Positions 46,877 through 59,104 of a DNA stretch of 64,000 nucleotides are shown here, in pieces. Every line of letters begins with the position of its first letter. Position 1 is the first letter of the stretch. A program made the position numbers and the translations under genes. The stretch comes from Omphiscola glabra (lineage: Eukaryota > Mollusca > Gastropoda > Lymnaeidae), in assembly GCA_964017045.1 (NCBI GenBank), contig OZ024808.1:24411918-24475917 (forward strand), read 5' to 3'. The notes beneath the pieces are model-generated. The model was not told where the DNA came from. It made no database searches and worked only from the letters and a program-made list of their open reading frames with translations.

Positions 46877-47180
46877 GGAGTCGGCATCCTATCGACCTCT
46901 TCCGACCGTCACACTGGCATCCTATCGAGCCCTTATGACCGTCACGATGGCATCCTATCGACCCCTTAAGACCGTCACACTGGCATCCTACCGACCCCGT
47001 ATGACCGTCACATTAACATCCTATCGACCCTTTATGACCGTCACGCTGGCATCCTATCGACCCCTTACTACCGTCACACTGGCATACTATCGACCCCTTA
47101 TGACCGTCACACTGACATCCTATCGACCCTTTATGACCGTCACGCTGACATCCTATCGATCCCTTACTACCGTCACGCTA
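46877..47180. repeat. 33-bp minisatellite, about 9 copies
   Basis: Core catcctatcgaccccttatg followed by accgtcacactgg. The plus-strand frame reads as Ser-Tyr-Arg-Pro-type 11-residue repeats because 33 is a multiple of 3. Confidence 0.95.
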
Positions 47181-47399
47181 GAGCGGTTAGCATGTCCAAA
47201 AAAAAAAAAAATTAAATCCGAAGAATGCATTCGGTCGCGGCAGGCATTTTCAAAGTATGAAAGCCTAAATCGTGAAATACTAACACGATCTATTAATAAA
47301 TCCACCCATGTGACGTCACGCCGACGTCACAAGTGAGTCAGAACAAAGCGAAAGTACAACATAATAAACAAAAATCTAATTATTTCCCCCTCGGCTTTT

Positions 47400-48511
47400 C
47401 TTCCAGTCAACCCGAGGGGCTGGCCTAAAAATCATAAGGATCCCGTAGGAAAGATCTGCACAGCCCACTTGGCACGTGTGAGCGTTAAGTTTAAAGAATG
47501 GGTCGAGATGGAGTCGATCAATTAGCACCAGTCGTAAAAAACGCTACGGGGTGGCCGAAACTTTCCGGGGGGGGGGTGCTGTAATTTAATAATTAAGAGT
47601 CATCGGCACTGTGCTAAGCATTGGGTAAACAACTACAGCTTACCTTCGAAACAGGTGTATTACAGTACGAACCAGGGTCTCCCGAACCATGGCTAATGTG
47701 ACCACTGTGATCCGCGAAAATGGGGATTAGGTCGCAGAGTGTCTTTTATTGGTACTCACTGGGAACAGTGCACATCTATGAAATTTCACATTAAGAGATG
47801 GCGTCAGCGGGCCGTCGAGCTTAAAGCTCTTTATGCCCTCCCTGGCACTCACTCACACAAACCAGATGCCGGATTTCCCCAACGCCGGCCCGTGCAGGAG
47901 AACGCCAACGCCAGAAACCTCCCCGGGCGTGGACCGCCCCCGCCAGAAACAGCCCGATCGGGTTTGCCGACGGAGGCCCTCCCCGCCCGGAGACGTCTGG
48001 TCGACCGAAGACGATGCGTTTAAAACGCCCGCAGTCTACTCTCCTAGGGGCCGGGACGGTAAATTAACGTCCTAATATCTTCCCCCACCCGTCCCGGGGA
48101 AGCATCGGACGCCCTCTAAGAGGGATTATACAGTGGGTTTCCACATCGCAACTAATTCGCGAAGTAGCTGGGACGAAACGGTTGCCTAGGAGCAGCTTTC
48201 TCAGGGCTGCGTATTTAGCATCATCGGCCAGAGACTTCCACCACAGCCTCTCGCCTCATATCCCTTAACGGCAACTTGTAATCATGATCCCTACCCTGTA
48301 TCTGCCTTTTCTTCCGCCTGTGAAGTTTCACAGGTGGCAGCCCTGTAGGAGCCGTTATTTCCAGAAGTTACCATGCATGCCCCTGTCTGCCACGCGGGAC
48401 ACGCAATCTTGGTTATGTTTCCAGGGTTAACGTCGATGGGGTCGGTTCCAAATCGGCAAGCCACAACAGACTTGTCAACCGGAACCCCGGGAACTGTGCG
48501 CATCTATAAAT
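47400..48511. other. GC-richer segment of unclear origin
   Basis: Clearly GC-richer than its surroundings (for example ggggccgggacgg near 48048) but without a long frame. Its position against the LINE tail and its composition suggest a transposon-derived piece; I could not assign it. Confidence 0.35.
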
Positions 48512-49312
48512 AGATGCTCTTATTCTTCTTCTATATCTTCGTATCCGGAAATTTGATCGAAAGAAATTTGGTCGACGGAAAATTGATCGACGGAAATTTG
48601 ATCGAACGGAAATTTGGTCGAATCGTTTTTTTTTAATTTATACGTTAAAATTTTGCGTCAAATTTCCTTTTGAACGCATTATTTTGTTTGACTATTTAGT
48701 ATAGTGCGTTCAAATAGAAATTTGATGAAAATTTTAACGTCGGGAATGAAAAAAAGATTCGACCAAATTTCCGTTCGATCAAATTACTGTCGATAAATTT
48801 TCCGTCGACGAAATTTCTTTCGATCAAATTTCCGGTAACCCTATATCTTAAGGGTCCACGATCAATGTATTGATCATTCTGGCTCCTATTTACGTAGAGG
48901 GGATTCGTGATGTTTCTGTGCCTGTATTAAAGATGATATTTTACTGGTTGCAAGGGCTACTCAGCAGGGTATCATGAACTAGGGGTTGGGAGACCTGAGG
49001 CAATAGGCGCAAATGTGTTAAGTGTTGTCGCCACAACTGTTCGTTTTGGAAGATTGTTCCAGCTCCTGATTGTCTTTGCCAGGAGTGAACTGTGTTCTTG
49101 ATGTTATGAGCCGGAACTGCCTGAGCCCATTTTTGTATCTAGTACATCATGGAGAGCCTCGACAATGGTTGTCGTTCCTCCAAAGGTGACAATCCCAGTG
49201 TTTCCAGCATGCTAGGTGTTCCTGTAGCGGTTCAGGACAAAGCGTGCTGCCCGTCGCTGGACCGCCTCCAACCTATTAAGCTTTCTTGAACACAAGTATG
49301 GGGTAAGATCAC
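48512..49312 (-). mobile_element. LINE ORF2 C-terminal relic and 3' tail, split by a MITE
   Basis: Minus-strand translation gives TPYLCSRKLNRLEAVQRRAA-type text followed by RFVLNRY, the conserved C-terminal segment of jockey/CR1/I-like reverse-transcriptase proteins, then stops, then TIRSWNNLPKRTVV. The 3' end runs through gatcaatacattgatcgtgg and cttaagatatag to a GAA-rich tail. In-frame stops show it is dead. The MITE at 48540-48840 lies in the tail. Confidence 0.75.
48540..48840. mobile_element. Palindromic Mutator-like MITE, 301 bp, 9-bp TSD
   Basis: The two halves are inverted complements over almost the whole length: left arm starts CGTATCCGGAAATTTGATCG, right arm complement GGTTACCGGAAATTTGATCG, and both continue with repeated tttggtcga / ggaaatttgatcga words. 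It is flanked by the exact 9-bp duplication CTATATCTT (48531-48539, 48841-48849). Long inverted ends plus a 9-bp duplication are Mutator-like traits. It splits a LINE 3' end. Confidence 0.85.
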
Positions 49313-49319
49313 AAAGGAA

Positions 49320-50029
49320 AAACATATTTATTTTCGGAGAGAAAAGAGCATAGTGGGTTGGTGCATATCATTTCCGATTTCATATCATTTGCGGTTGTCA
49401 TAGTTGGGCTAAGTAAACATGGATCGGATGACGTCACCGCTAATTCAGAGGAAAGAAACTATTCAGAGCAAAAGTATAAATTTTATTTTAAAAACTATAT
49501 TATTGGGTATATATATATATACATATATATTATATATTAATTCAATATTTTATAACTTTATATATTGTGTAACGAACTTAATAAGCCACAAGTTAATTTT
49601 CTATACTCAAAAGTTCTCCAGCCTTAGTAGTTCCAATTTTATTTTTTAATTTAAAGTTCATTTTTCGAATATTAAAATGCGTTTTCACTTACGTAAGGGT
49701 GTGAGACTTAGTTAAACAATTCCTTTCAGGTGGGGCGGACTAAAGAACACGTTGGGAAAACCGTTCAAAGTATGGAGATGTACTCATTTCGCTTGGTCTA
49801 AACCGCCCACACTTATCTCATCCGGATACACCATTGTGCCCCAGGAAGGGCCGGCTCAATGCACGGCTACCCTGGCCGTTTCCAGGGGCGCCATGTGCTT
49901 ACGGCGCCATCAACGATTTCCCAAATTATATTAAGATCTTTGCATGTGGGCGCCATGGAAGGAAAAAAAAAAAGGTAGTGCAATAACAAGATTTGTTGAT
50001 CTAAACGCTAAACAAAATAAGATGTCATC
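49320..50029. other. Unassigned non-coding stretch
   Basis: Contains a tatata run near 49510-49530 and a patch with repeated ggcgccat words (49895-49960). No gene recognised. Confidence 0.4.
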
Positions 50030-50125
50030 GGTAGGCTGATTTTTCATAATGCCCACGGTAGGCTAATTGTTCATACTGTCCACGGTAGGCTAATTGCTCA
50101 TGCTGTCCACTGTAGGCATATTGTT
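50030..50125. repeat. 28-bp repeat, 3-4 copies
   Basis: Core acggtaggctaattgttcat followed by actgtcc. Confidence 0.85.
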
Positions 50126-50538
50126 CTGTCTTCAAGTATAATGTTGGTTATTGTGCATATTTTCACCATCTTCAGGTATGGATTGTAAAGGTGCGCACGA
50201 GGTGCAAAAAAACAGCAAGACGTGCAGACATGACCGTCTTGCAAACCACAATAGCACTTATAAAATTAACAAGCATGTGTAACCCCCCCCCCCCCCTCCC
50301 CTCCCCCCAAGTTCACAGTGAAGAGTTGTAACATAAGGCGGTCACACTAACGCGGAGAACACGGACACACACAAAAAAAGCCAGAGATAATCTGAAACTT
50401 TAACCTCCTACAATCTGCCCCAACATTTGGCCAACAGGCGTTCATCGTCCCGTGAGAGATAGAGCGGCTCGCGTTCTGTCGCCACCGCAGTCAATGGAAA
50501 CGTTTCTGGGTGACGGATGGAGCTCAATGTAAGGGGAA

Positions 50539-51699
50539 TCAAGTCGACTTCTCGGGGTACGGGGGTAACGTGGTCGTCATCCCCCTCGGTTTACGCCCAC
50601 GAAGGTAACAAAAGAGAACGAGATCCCGGAACAGCGCCGCTAGCTCCATTCGAAACTTTGACCCCGTGACGCAGTAAAGCGGGAAATTCAGGACGTTGTT
50701 GGTGCACATGAGAAGGGCGAGCAGGTCGGCCAGGGCGAAATCATCGGCTGTCGGGTCGGTTTGATACTGTAGATAGTAACCGTAGACGCTAGCGGGCACG
50801 GTGCAAAGCACAAAGGTCGTGTTGATGGCGATCAGGGTCAGAGACAGCGCCCTCTCACGGTGAGCCCTTCTACCCCGAGCTTCGTCGGGCGTATTCTTGG
50901 AGACCAACACGGGGCTTACACATTTACCAGAAACGTTATAAACTTAATTTATGTCAACGCGTTGACCGCTGTCCACTACACCGTATAAAATGAATATGCT
51001 GAAGACGGCTACAGCCGTGCAGGGTACGATGACCAAGAAAACTGAGTCAAACGCCCAAAACGTGACCCCTATTATCTCCCCGTGGTGTAGCTCCATACAG
51101 TGTAGTACCCTGGTGGTGTTGAACGAAGGGTCCGGGATACCCACATCCCCGTATACAAGAATCCTAGGGATGGCGATCAGGACAATAACAACTACATATG
51201 TGAGAACCACTGTCCTGGCCGTAGAAGGGGTGCACCACTCTTGAGCTCGGTGTGGCCACATGATCAAAACTGCCCGCTCGGCGGAGACGCTGACCAAAGT
51301 CCAGCGACTCACGTAGAGCAACACCGTCGAGCTGTAGATGCTGACGCTGCACGCGAGGCTGGACGATATCAAATCCAAGCTGAACGCCCGCGCGACGAAC
51401 GCTCGGCCCAGTTGATTGACGAGGAAACCCATGTCGGAAACAGGCAGCAGGCGGAGGTAGACGGACAGAGTGCTGCACCGGAACTTCCGCCGGCTAAGCA
51501 CGAGGAAAGACAGGGGGTTGCACGATCAGGCGGCCGCGAGCAGGACGGGGCAGCAGGCGATGTAGAGCCAGTTGACGGCGACCAGGAAATCGATGTCCGT
51601 GTTCCCCAGACCGGATGTTGATGTTTGCTGATCAGATCTGATAATCATCTCTAGAGAGATAGGCGGTAGATTGGAAGGCATCGTTGGTGCGGTGTACAT
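50539..51699 (-). pseudogene. 7TM receptor of another class A subfamily with two in-frame stops
   Basis: One minus-strand frame encodes seven TM segments over about 386 codons without any frameshift, broken by TGA at 51528-51526 (end of TM1) and TAA at 50946-50944 (third intracellular loop). Class A marks: PLSFLVLSRRKF after TM1, LLPVSDMGFLV in TM2, Cys at the top of TM3 (LACSVSIY) and in the second extracellular loop (VLHCMEL), SAERAVLIMWPHRA after TM3, and NNVLNFPLYCV in TM7 with helix 8. The style resembles invertebrate peptide receptors rather than the chemosensory cluster. ATG candidates are at 51699 and 51681. It lies on the same strand as PHPT1, inside its intron. A one-exon gene inactivated by two nonsense changes is the simplest reading; stop readthrough, an intron at the second stop, or sequencing error remain possible. 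Confidence 0.75.
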
Positions 51700-51732
51700 G
51701 ACTTGTATCAACCCAGTAAACTTTTTTAGCAA

Positions 51733-53974
51733 ACGGTATGTTGTAAAAACTGAAGACGTTCAGTTAAGACGCCAAAGGCTTTTAAAACGTCAAGTTTATT
51801 CTACAATTAAGAAACGTGCTTGTGAGATAAACTTACAGAACAAAAGAGTCAAGTTAAAATCTTTAAATAGAACATACGTGTTTGAAATTACCGGACAAAA
51901 TCGGTCGAAGTATTTTTTAAGTATATTTTAAATGTGTGAATCACAATCTTCTCACACATTATATATCTAGTTGTATTGTACTTTTCAACTTATAATATGT
52001 AAGGTACTCTCTTTAACTTAGAGTTCTAATTCATATAACCCAGATAAGCTTTACGATGGCGTCATGGTCAGCACATGCCTTACAATACCAAAAAAAAAAA
52101 AGACAACATATGGTGCCAAGTAATTTTATAGAGAAATATATATATTTTTTGTACGAACTTTTAGCATGGATTTAAAACTGCCCACACCAGAACTGATAAA
52201 CTTGCACCGCTGCCAGTGAGGTCAGAGTAAAAGTCAGGTTATTTATAAATATGAATATCTCGCAAAGCAATTCGAAGTGTTGACCTGTTTTAAAACAAAG
52301 ATCTTCCAGTCATGCGTCTACATTTAAAATGTCAACATCACGGGCATGAAGTGAAAAGTTGTGTCTTGCCATATGCTGCTTTATACCTGCTTTCTGGCTA
52401 TGATCAATGGTGTCAAAGCGATATCCTCAAAGCCACACGCAAACCGCCCATTTTCAATAGCATCAAAGCGATATCCTCAAACCCACATTCAAACCACCAA
52501 GGGCATCAAGGTGATAACATCAAAGCCACACTGAAACCACCAATTGTAATAATAACCGCCAGCAATCCTTGCAGACCAACAAGGAACAAAGTTAACTGGC
52601 TGTACAATATTTAAAACATAGGCCAGATCCGGGACTTGCAACTATAATTAATAGAAGACCAATCACACATTTGCAATGGTTTCTTTGTCTAATCACTAGT
52701 GATGGTGGGGGTTTTTTCCCCCCACACTAACACGCGGTTTCGCCGGGCATGGTACTTGCCATTTCAACACCATGAATTAGTTCAGCTACAACTATACTTG
52801 TTAGTAGTTTCCAAAGAAAGAAACACGATTTTAAACACAAGAAGCGGAAGCGGTTCATTTTGCCTCTTTTGTGTGTGTGTGTGAGTGTGTGTGTGTGGAG
52901 ATTTTAATCGTTAAAGTTAGATTTTTAATTGTTCCTGTTATCTCTTTTTTCCTTCAATTCAAACAATTATTTCCTTTTTTTTCTCCGTACGGCTTAAGCA
53001 CGACACTACTACTATTACTACGAAGTCCACTCCACAGGACGACGGAGTGCATTTTAGCTGCTGGCTGCGCCCGAATGTGATGTACTGGCCATGCCTTTTG
53101 CATACACGTTACAGTGACGGTGACCCCCGTCCTCTTCGCCATCTTGTTTGTGTAGTGTGTTTATTAGCAGAGTTTCGGGGTTTTTATTTTTAGTTGCACA
53201 CGACTACTAATGTGTTGGTAAGGTAAGTACAATTCAATGTAAACAAGGCGTTGTAAACCGAGTACACACATGGGGAGCGGCCATGGCTCCTGTCCTCGTG
53301 CACCAAATAGGACGATTTCAGCGGATGGGACCTCCGAAGCTGAATAATACCGTGTCCTTAATCAGGGGAACACAAACTGAGTAAGACAATGTCGTTACGC
53401 AGGGAATATACACTAACAGGGTGAGATGCATTTTCCCACCTAATATTACATGGTAGCTCATTGATTCTGAAAGTCGTTGTCCACTGGCCAGCTCCAGTCC
53501 CCAAAAGTTTTGTTTTGTTTTTGTAGACAAGCGTAAAAGATAATAAATTTGTTAGTTACCACTCCCTCCCTCTCCCCCCCTCTCTCTCTATCTCTCTCCC
53601 TCCCTCTTTATGCGTCAAGATTGGTAAAAGATTGCCGTGCCGTTAAAGTAAAGATATTGGGCAATACATGTAAAAAAAAAAGAAATTTAATATTATTTGT
53701 CTCTTGTCATCTCATGCAGTTGCCTCCATCGCACGTAGAGTCAGACTATAAAAGAGATTTTTACTTCTTTCTTTTCAAACAAGTTGATGACACTACTCAT
53801 TGAGAAATCTTACCGACACGTGAACATGAGTTTTTTTTATGGGTTGAATTTTAATTTTTTTTTTATAGTTTTTTGTTTGTTCGTTGCTGTTGTTTATTTT
53901 TTTGTTTTAAAATCAGACGACCTTGTCTAATATGTGAGGTTAAATACACTCACCATTATCCTTAGAGAATACTC
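51733..53974. other. PHPT1 intron stretch
   Basis: AT-rich; a short repeat at 52415-52545 (aaagcgatatcctcaaa, aaaccacc) and CT-rich runs near 53565. No convincing exon. Confidence 0.45.
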
Positions 53975-54855
53975 TCTGAGAAGTCTTCAGTGAGGAATAT
54001 ACTCTGATAAGTCTTCAGTGAGGAATATACTCTGATAAGTCTTCAGTGAGGAATATACTCTGATAAGTCTTCAGTGAGGAATATACTCTGAGACGTCTTC
54101 AGTGAGGAATATACTCTGAGACGTCTTCAGTGAGGAATATTCTCTGAGAAGTCTTCAGTGAGGAAAATACTCTTTCAGTGATGAATATACTCTGAGAAGT
54201 CTTCAGTGAGGAATATACTCTGATAAGTCTTCAGTGAGGAATATACTATGAGAAGTCTTCAGTCATGAATATACTATGATAAGTATTCAGTGAGGAATAT
54301 ACTCTGATAAGTCTTCAGTGAGGAATATATTCTGATAAGTCTTCAGTGAGGAATATACTATGAGAAGTCTTCAGTGAGGAATATACTCTGAGACGTCTTC
54401 AGTGAGGAATATACTCTGAGACGTCTACAGTGAGGAATATTCTCTGAGAAGTCTTCAGTGAGGAAAATACTCTTTCAGTGATGAATATACTCTGAGAAGT
54501 CTTCAGTGAGGAATATACTCTGAGAAGTCTTCAGTGAGGAATATACTCTGAGAAGTCTTTAGTGAGGAAAATACTCTGATACGTCTTCAGTGAGGAATAT
54601 ACTATGAGAAGTCTTCAGTGAGGAATATACTCTGAGACGTCTTCAGTGAGGAATATACTCTGAGACGTCTTCAGTGAGGAATATACTCTGAGACGTCTTC
54701 AGTGAGGAATATACTCTGAGACGTCTTCAGTGAGGAATATACTCTGAGACGTCTTCAGTGAGGAATATACTCTGAGAAGTCTTCAGTGAGGAATATACTC
54801 TGAGAAGTCTTCAGTGAGGAATTTACTTTGAGACGTCTTCAGTGAGGAAGATACT
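53975..54855. repeat. 28-bp minisatellite, about 31 copies
   Basis: Core agtcttcagtgaggaatata followed by ctctgaga; variants acgtcttc and shortened units (actctttcagtgatg) recur about 300 bp apart, hinting at a higher-order block. Confidence 0.95.
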
Positions 54856-54859
54856 CGAA

Positions 54860-56210
54860 AAAGCCCTTAGAAGGGATCATATACATATTGTGTTAAAGCC
54901 CGAATTCATCCCCGAATGTCCCAAACAGGATGAGAAGTGAGTGCGCTCCCTGTCAGACAAATGTTGTGGTTTTAGGTGTAGTTCTTTCATAGGGGTCCGA
55001 CTTGAAAAGAACACACAAAAAAAACGTCAGAGCTGAGATCTCTATCGGACCCTGCTGTAAACACGAGATTGTAGAATGAGAGGCACGCGTTCTTTAAAGA
55101 CCCCGAGTTCACGACAACGCGGGGGTGCGCACGTGAGCGGAATCGGTGGTTGGTGTAAACAAGCGGTGGGAGCAAATTTACCATTGATCTTTAAAGTACG
55201 CGCCGCTGTTTTGATGGAGTTTGCGGATCAAATCAACAGATTGGTTCGTACCGGTGCGAAGTGGCAGAGCAGTTAATTAGCTGTCTACTGCTAACTCTTG
55301 ATGGCGCGCTGGTTTTGATTTCCTTCTCAGGATTCAGGGTCTCTCAAACTACAACACTTGACAGTCATGAAGCTGAATACAAATTTTCGTAGCACATATT
55401 GACGGCGTATGTCAAAAGTAAGAGACCACCAAGCCATGGGTACTGATTATTATTTGTTCCGCGAACTACCAGCAAGTAGCACGTGGCTATTCATTTGAGG
55501 TCAACATTTTACCAGTTAACAATGAACGAGGAAAGGGCCTGGGTGTCTGAATGTGTGGGTTACACCAAGAAATCACCAAATACGCACTGTATATTTGAAC
55601 AGCTCCGGCTCAGAATAAAAATCGTGTGACTCCCGCGTCATCAGCCCGAGTGCATACCGATTAACAGAGCACCGCGCAGCACAAATGAAACACAGAGACG
55701 CTGGGGAGACAATGCCGGCAACAACAGGACTTTTGGGATTTCCCGGAGACGGCACCGTGAGATAAGGGAGATAGGGGTAATCAGGGTTAATAAAAGATGG
55801 GAGGTTACTGCCTGGAAGAATCATGGCCCGAGTGTGGTTCAGTTGGTGCGGATGTGACAAGTAGACCTGAGTGTGGAACGGGGACGGTAGTACTGAAGTG
55901 ACACGTGTCTATATCATATATGGGATAGGGATGTAGAGCTGGAATATTTCAGGATTCCGGGGCAAGAGTTTCGGCTGGAAAATCGAGAGCCCTCGAAAAA
56001 GTGTCTGCCATTCCAATATTTGAAATATTATCAATGCCACATCGCAATAAACACAGCTAATACACTGATAACTTATTCTGTTGTTGGGGGGGGGGGGGGG
56101 GCTATTTTTAAAAATTCACTTAAACCATACAAAAATTGCATAATCAATAATACATTTTACCTAATAATTTGTAGCGCTCATTAATTTAGACCGGGTAGAC
56201 TTCAACACCA
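54860..56210. other. PHPT1 intron stretch
   Basis: Mixed-composition unique sequence; G-run at about 56083-56100. Nothing coding recognised. Confidence 0.45.
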
Positions 56211-56214
56211 AAGA

Positions 56215-56432
56215 AATTTAGGACAGCAAAGACATTCAGGACAGCAAAGACATTCAGGACAGCAAAGACATTCAGGACAGCAAAGACATTCAGGACAGCA
56301 ACGACATTCAGGACACCAACGACATTCAGGACAGCAAAGACATTCAAGACAGCAAAGACATTCAAGACAGCAAAGACATTCAAGACAGCAACGACATTCA
56401 GGACAGCAAAGAAATTCAAGACAGCAAAGTCA
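56215..56432. repeat. 18-bp minisatellite, 12 copies
   Basis: Unit gacattcaggacagcaaa. Lies in the PHPT1 intron about 500 bp from the penultimate exon. Confidence 0.95.
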
Positions 56433-56919
56433 TTCAGGAACATGTATTATCTACCAGCATGTTCAGGGGAAAAAAAAACAACTTTAAAGCGGCAGGTTCA
56501 GTGAGACTTCAATGAGGCTGTCATCACGCTTCACAGTTTCATCTCTGTCGTTCGTTAGTGAGATGGACATCATGCTACAGAACATAGAGAGTATCTTCTA
56601 TAAAAAAATAATCATTATATTGCCATCACGGTTTCGAGCCTCCGACTGTTTTGAGTTCATTGCCGAGATTTGTAAAACAATCCTCATCTTTCGGAAAGCT
56701 ACTTTAGAAGAACTACGGCGCCACTGGGTTAAACTCATAGACTACAGGACCACAACCTGACAGAAACGTCAATGAGCACATTGGAGAGCCTGCCAATAAT
56801 GTCACAGAGAAAACTCTGCGGACACAGAGGGCGGACGAAGAGGGCGGAAACAGAGGGCGGTCGCCCAGGTCAAAACGTCTAAAAATAAAAGAAATGTGTT
56901 TTTGTTGTTGTTTTTTTAC

Positions 56920-57044
56920 CTGTGAGTAGCCGTAGACCTTGATGGCCTTCTTGGCTGGTTCGTGTTCGATTCGCCCACCACCTAAGATCTCACAGTCCAA
57001 TCCTTTCTCTTCTATCTGGCTCACGACTTGGTCATAGATGTCAG
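56920..57044 (-). CDS. PHPT1: PHPT1 penultimate exon (core GGGRI segment)
   Basis: Minus strand: acceptor ctccctcag, then 125 bases (2 bases completing an Ala codon plus 41 codons), then donor CAG|gtaaaa. The peptide starts ADIYDQVVSQIEEKG, has LDCEILGGGRIEH, and ends IKVYGYSQ. Animal PHPT1 shows the same order: ADIYDKV, a Cys-x-Cys-x-x-GGGRIxH segment, and VYGYS. The second Cys of the vertebrate motif is Glu-Ile here. The catalytic His lies just before ADIYD in vertebrate PHPT1, so it should be in the preceding exon, which I could not find up to 64000. Donor phase 0 joins cleanly to the exon at 28819-28914; the intron is 28,005 bp. Confidence 0.92.
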
Positions 57045-57649
57045 CTGAGGGAGAGAAGGAAATCATAGATGATATCGTGAGCTTAACCTTCTTTTAAGAA
57101 GCGTGCATTATTAAAAATAACATTAAAATGCAGCTAGCACGCTGGTACAGGCCGAGAATAGAAGACCGCGCTTCCCCCTAACATGTACATTTTAGCAAAG
57201 AATATAGTACATGTTTCGTTTAGACGCTGATTTTCATTCTATAATATAGTATTAATTTCATTAATGTCGCACATTTCATCTTAAAAAAAACGTAATGCTA
57301 AATTCAAGAGAAACTACTTCAGATGAGAATGAAGTCATTAAAACAAATACGTCAACAATGAATGTATAGTACTCTATTCACAATGGTACAGACCACGCAC
57401 AGTAATATATTAAACCCTTGATGATAATTTAAGAACGGTATGAATGGTGAAGTTCTTACAAAAAAAATAATGAAAAAGTCAGAGGTTATCATTTTCTTTG
57501 ACCACCCGTGATTTCGTATGAAGACCTCTACCAAAGGATCCGTTCAAATTTGAAATGAACCTTCAATAATATTTAAATGGCTTAAATAGAAAAAAAAATC
57601 AACAGAAAATTCAATCCATTTGAGAATAAGATATTGATGATTATAATCA

Positions 57650-57995
57650 ATATGTTGTCTGATCTTGAGGCCATGTTGAAATATGTCGTCTGATCTTGAG
57701 GCCATGTTGAAATATGTCGTCTGATCTTAAGGCCATGTTGAAATATGTCGTCTGATCTTTAGGCCATGTTGAAATATGTTGTCTGATCTTGAGGCCATGT
57801 TGAAATGTGTCGTCTGATCTTGAGGCCATGTTGAAATATGTTGTCTGATCTTGAGGCCATGTTGAAATATGTTGTCTGATCGTGAGGCCATGTTTAAATA
57901 TGTCGTCTGATCTTGAGGCCACGTTGAAATATGTTGTATGATCTGGAGGCCATGTTGAAATATGTTGTCTGATCTTCAGGCCATGTTGAAATATG
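57650..57995. repeat. 31-bp minisatellite, about 11 copies
   Basis: Core gaaatatgtcgtctgatctt followed by gaggccatgtt. Confidence 0.95.
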
Positions 57996-57999
57996 TCGC

Positions 58000-59104
58000 G
58001 TCCGGCATTGGTTGTCCAATGTACGACGGATATGTATATTTGTTACACATATTGAAGTATGTTTTTAAACAAGGAAACAAATGCAGAAATTGAAACTAAC
58101 GCATGTATATGTCGCCACTCACCCCCCACCCCCCCCCCCCCCCCACGGGGCCTCCAGTGCTATTGCATAGCTTCATTCGGTTTGGTTTCCTATGTGCATT
58201 TAAATTTCATGCGGGTTGATGGTGAACATGTCGTATTTTTGTTTTTTTAATTTTAATTTCCAATGAGACACCATAGTTCGATTAATTAAAACACAAGAGG
58301 GAATGATAGCCCGGTGTTTTAGTTTCATCGTATAAACAGGAAATCTTCAACAACAACAATATAAATGAAAGGACCGTAAATAACCAAGCCAGATTTTATT
58401 TGATCTATTAAAAAAAAATCATCGCACTTCCGGGTTGGGTAGCCAAACGCTTTCAATTATATTCAGGCGAAAATCAAATATAGCTGTTATTTTATTTATT
58501 TATTTTAAAAAATATATATTCTGCACATTTTTTTTCTTTGAGTAATGCATTTTACGAAATTTTAAATTATTTTCTGGTGAGTTTAAACTCCTCTTTGATT
58601 TAGTTTTAAAGAGTTCTTATTTTTTTAATTATTTTTTTTAATTGAATTTTTTTTTTATTTCTACTTTTTAGTATTAATATTGTAATGTTTAATTTACCAA
58701 CAAAAGTAGAATATTTATTTACTTTAATAAACAACGAATGCTTTAAAAATAACGGCTAAAGTGACTTTTAACACATTGCCTCCGCAAAAAAACTAAACGT
58801 TAAAGCGAGGGGGTCAGTGTGAAGAAAACAAAAATTATGTTACAATATAATAAACTTAAAAACCCCAAAGAATTTGAGAGTAGAAAATAAAAAGTATTTT
58901 AAACAGTGGGAGATTCCCAAGTGCAGGTTACTCTGTTTTAAACAAATTTGGACGCACCCCATACGCGTTTGAAAACCATAGTTGACAGTGTGGTGGGATG
59001 TTGGGCGAAACCCAACGTTTGCTTCTGAGTTCTACGATCTTAGAGAGTTTGCAACATTAAATACACGATCCTAGTTTTTATATATACCCTTTTAGCTATT
59101 GTTA
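58000..59104. other. Very AT-rich stretch
   Basis: Poly-T/A tracts 58490-58680 and a C-run near 58128. No PHPT1 upstream exon found here. Confidence 0.45.

Noticed and set aside
46875..47336. 153-codon frame with 11-residue repeats
   Set aside because: Product of a 33-bp minisatellite; the non-repeat tail shows no recognisable protein.
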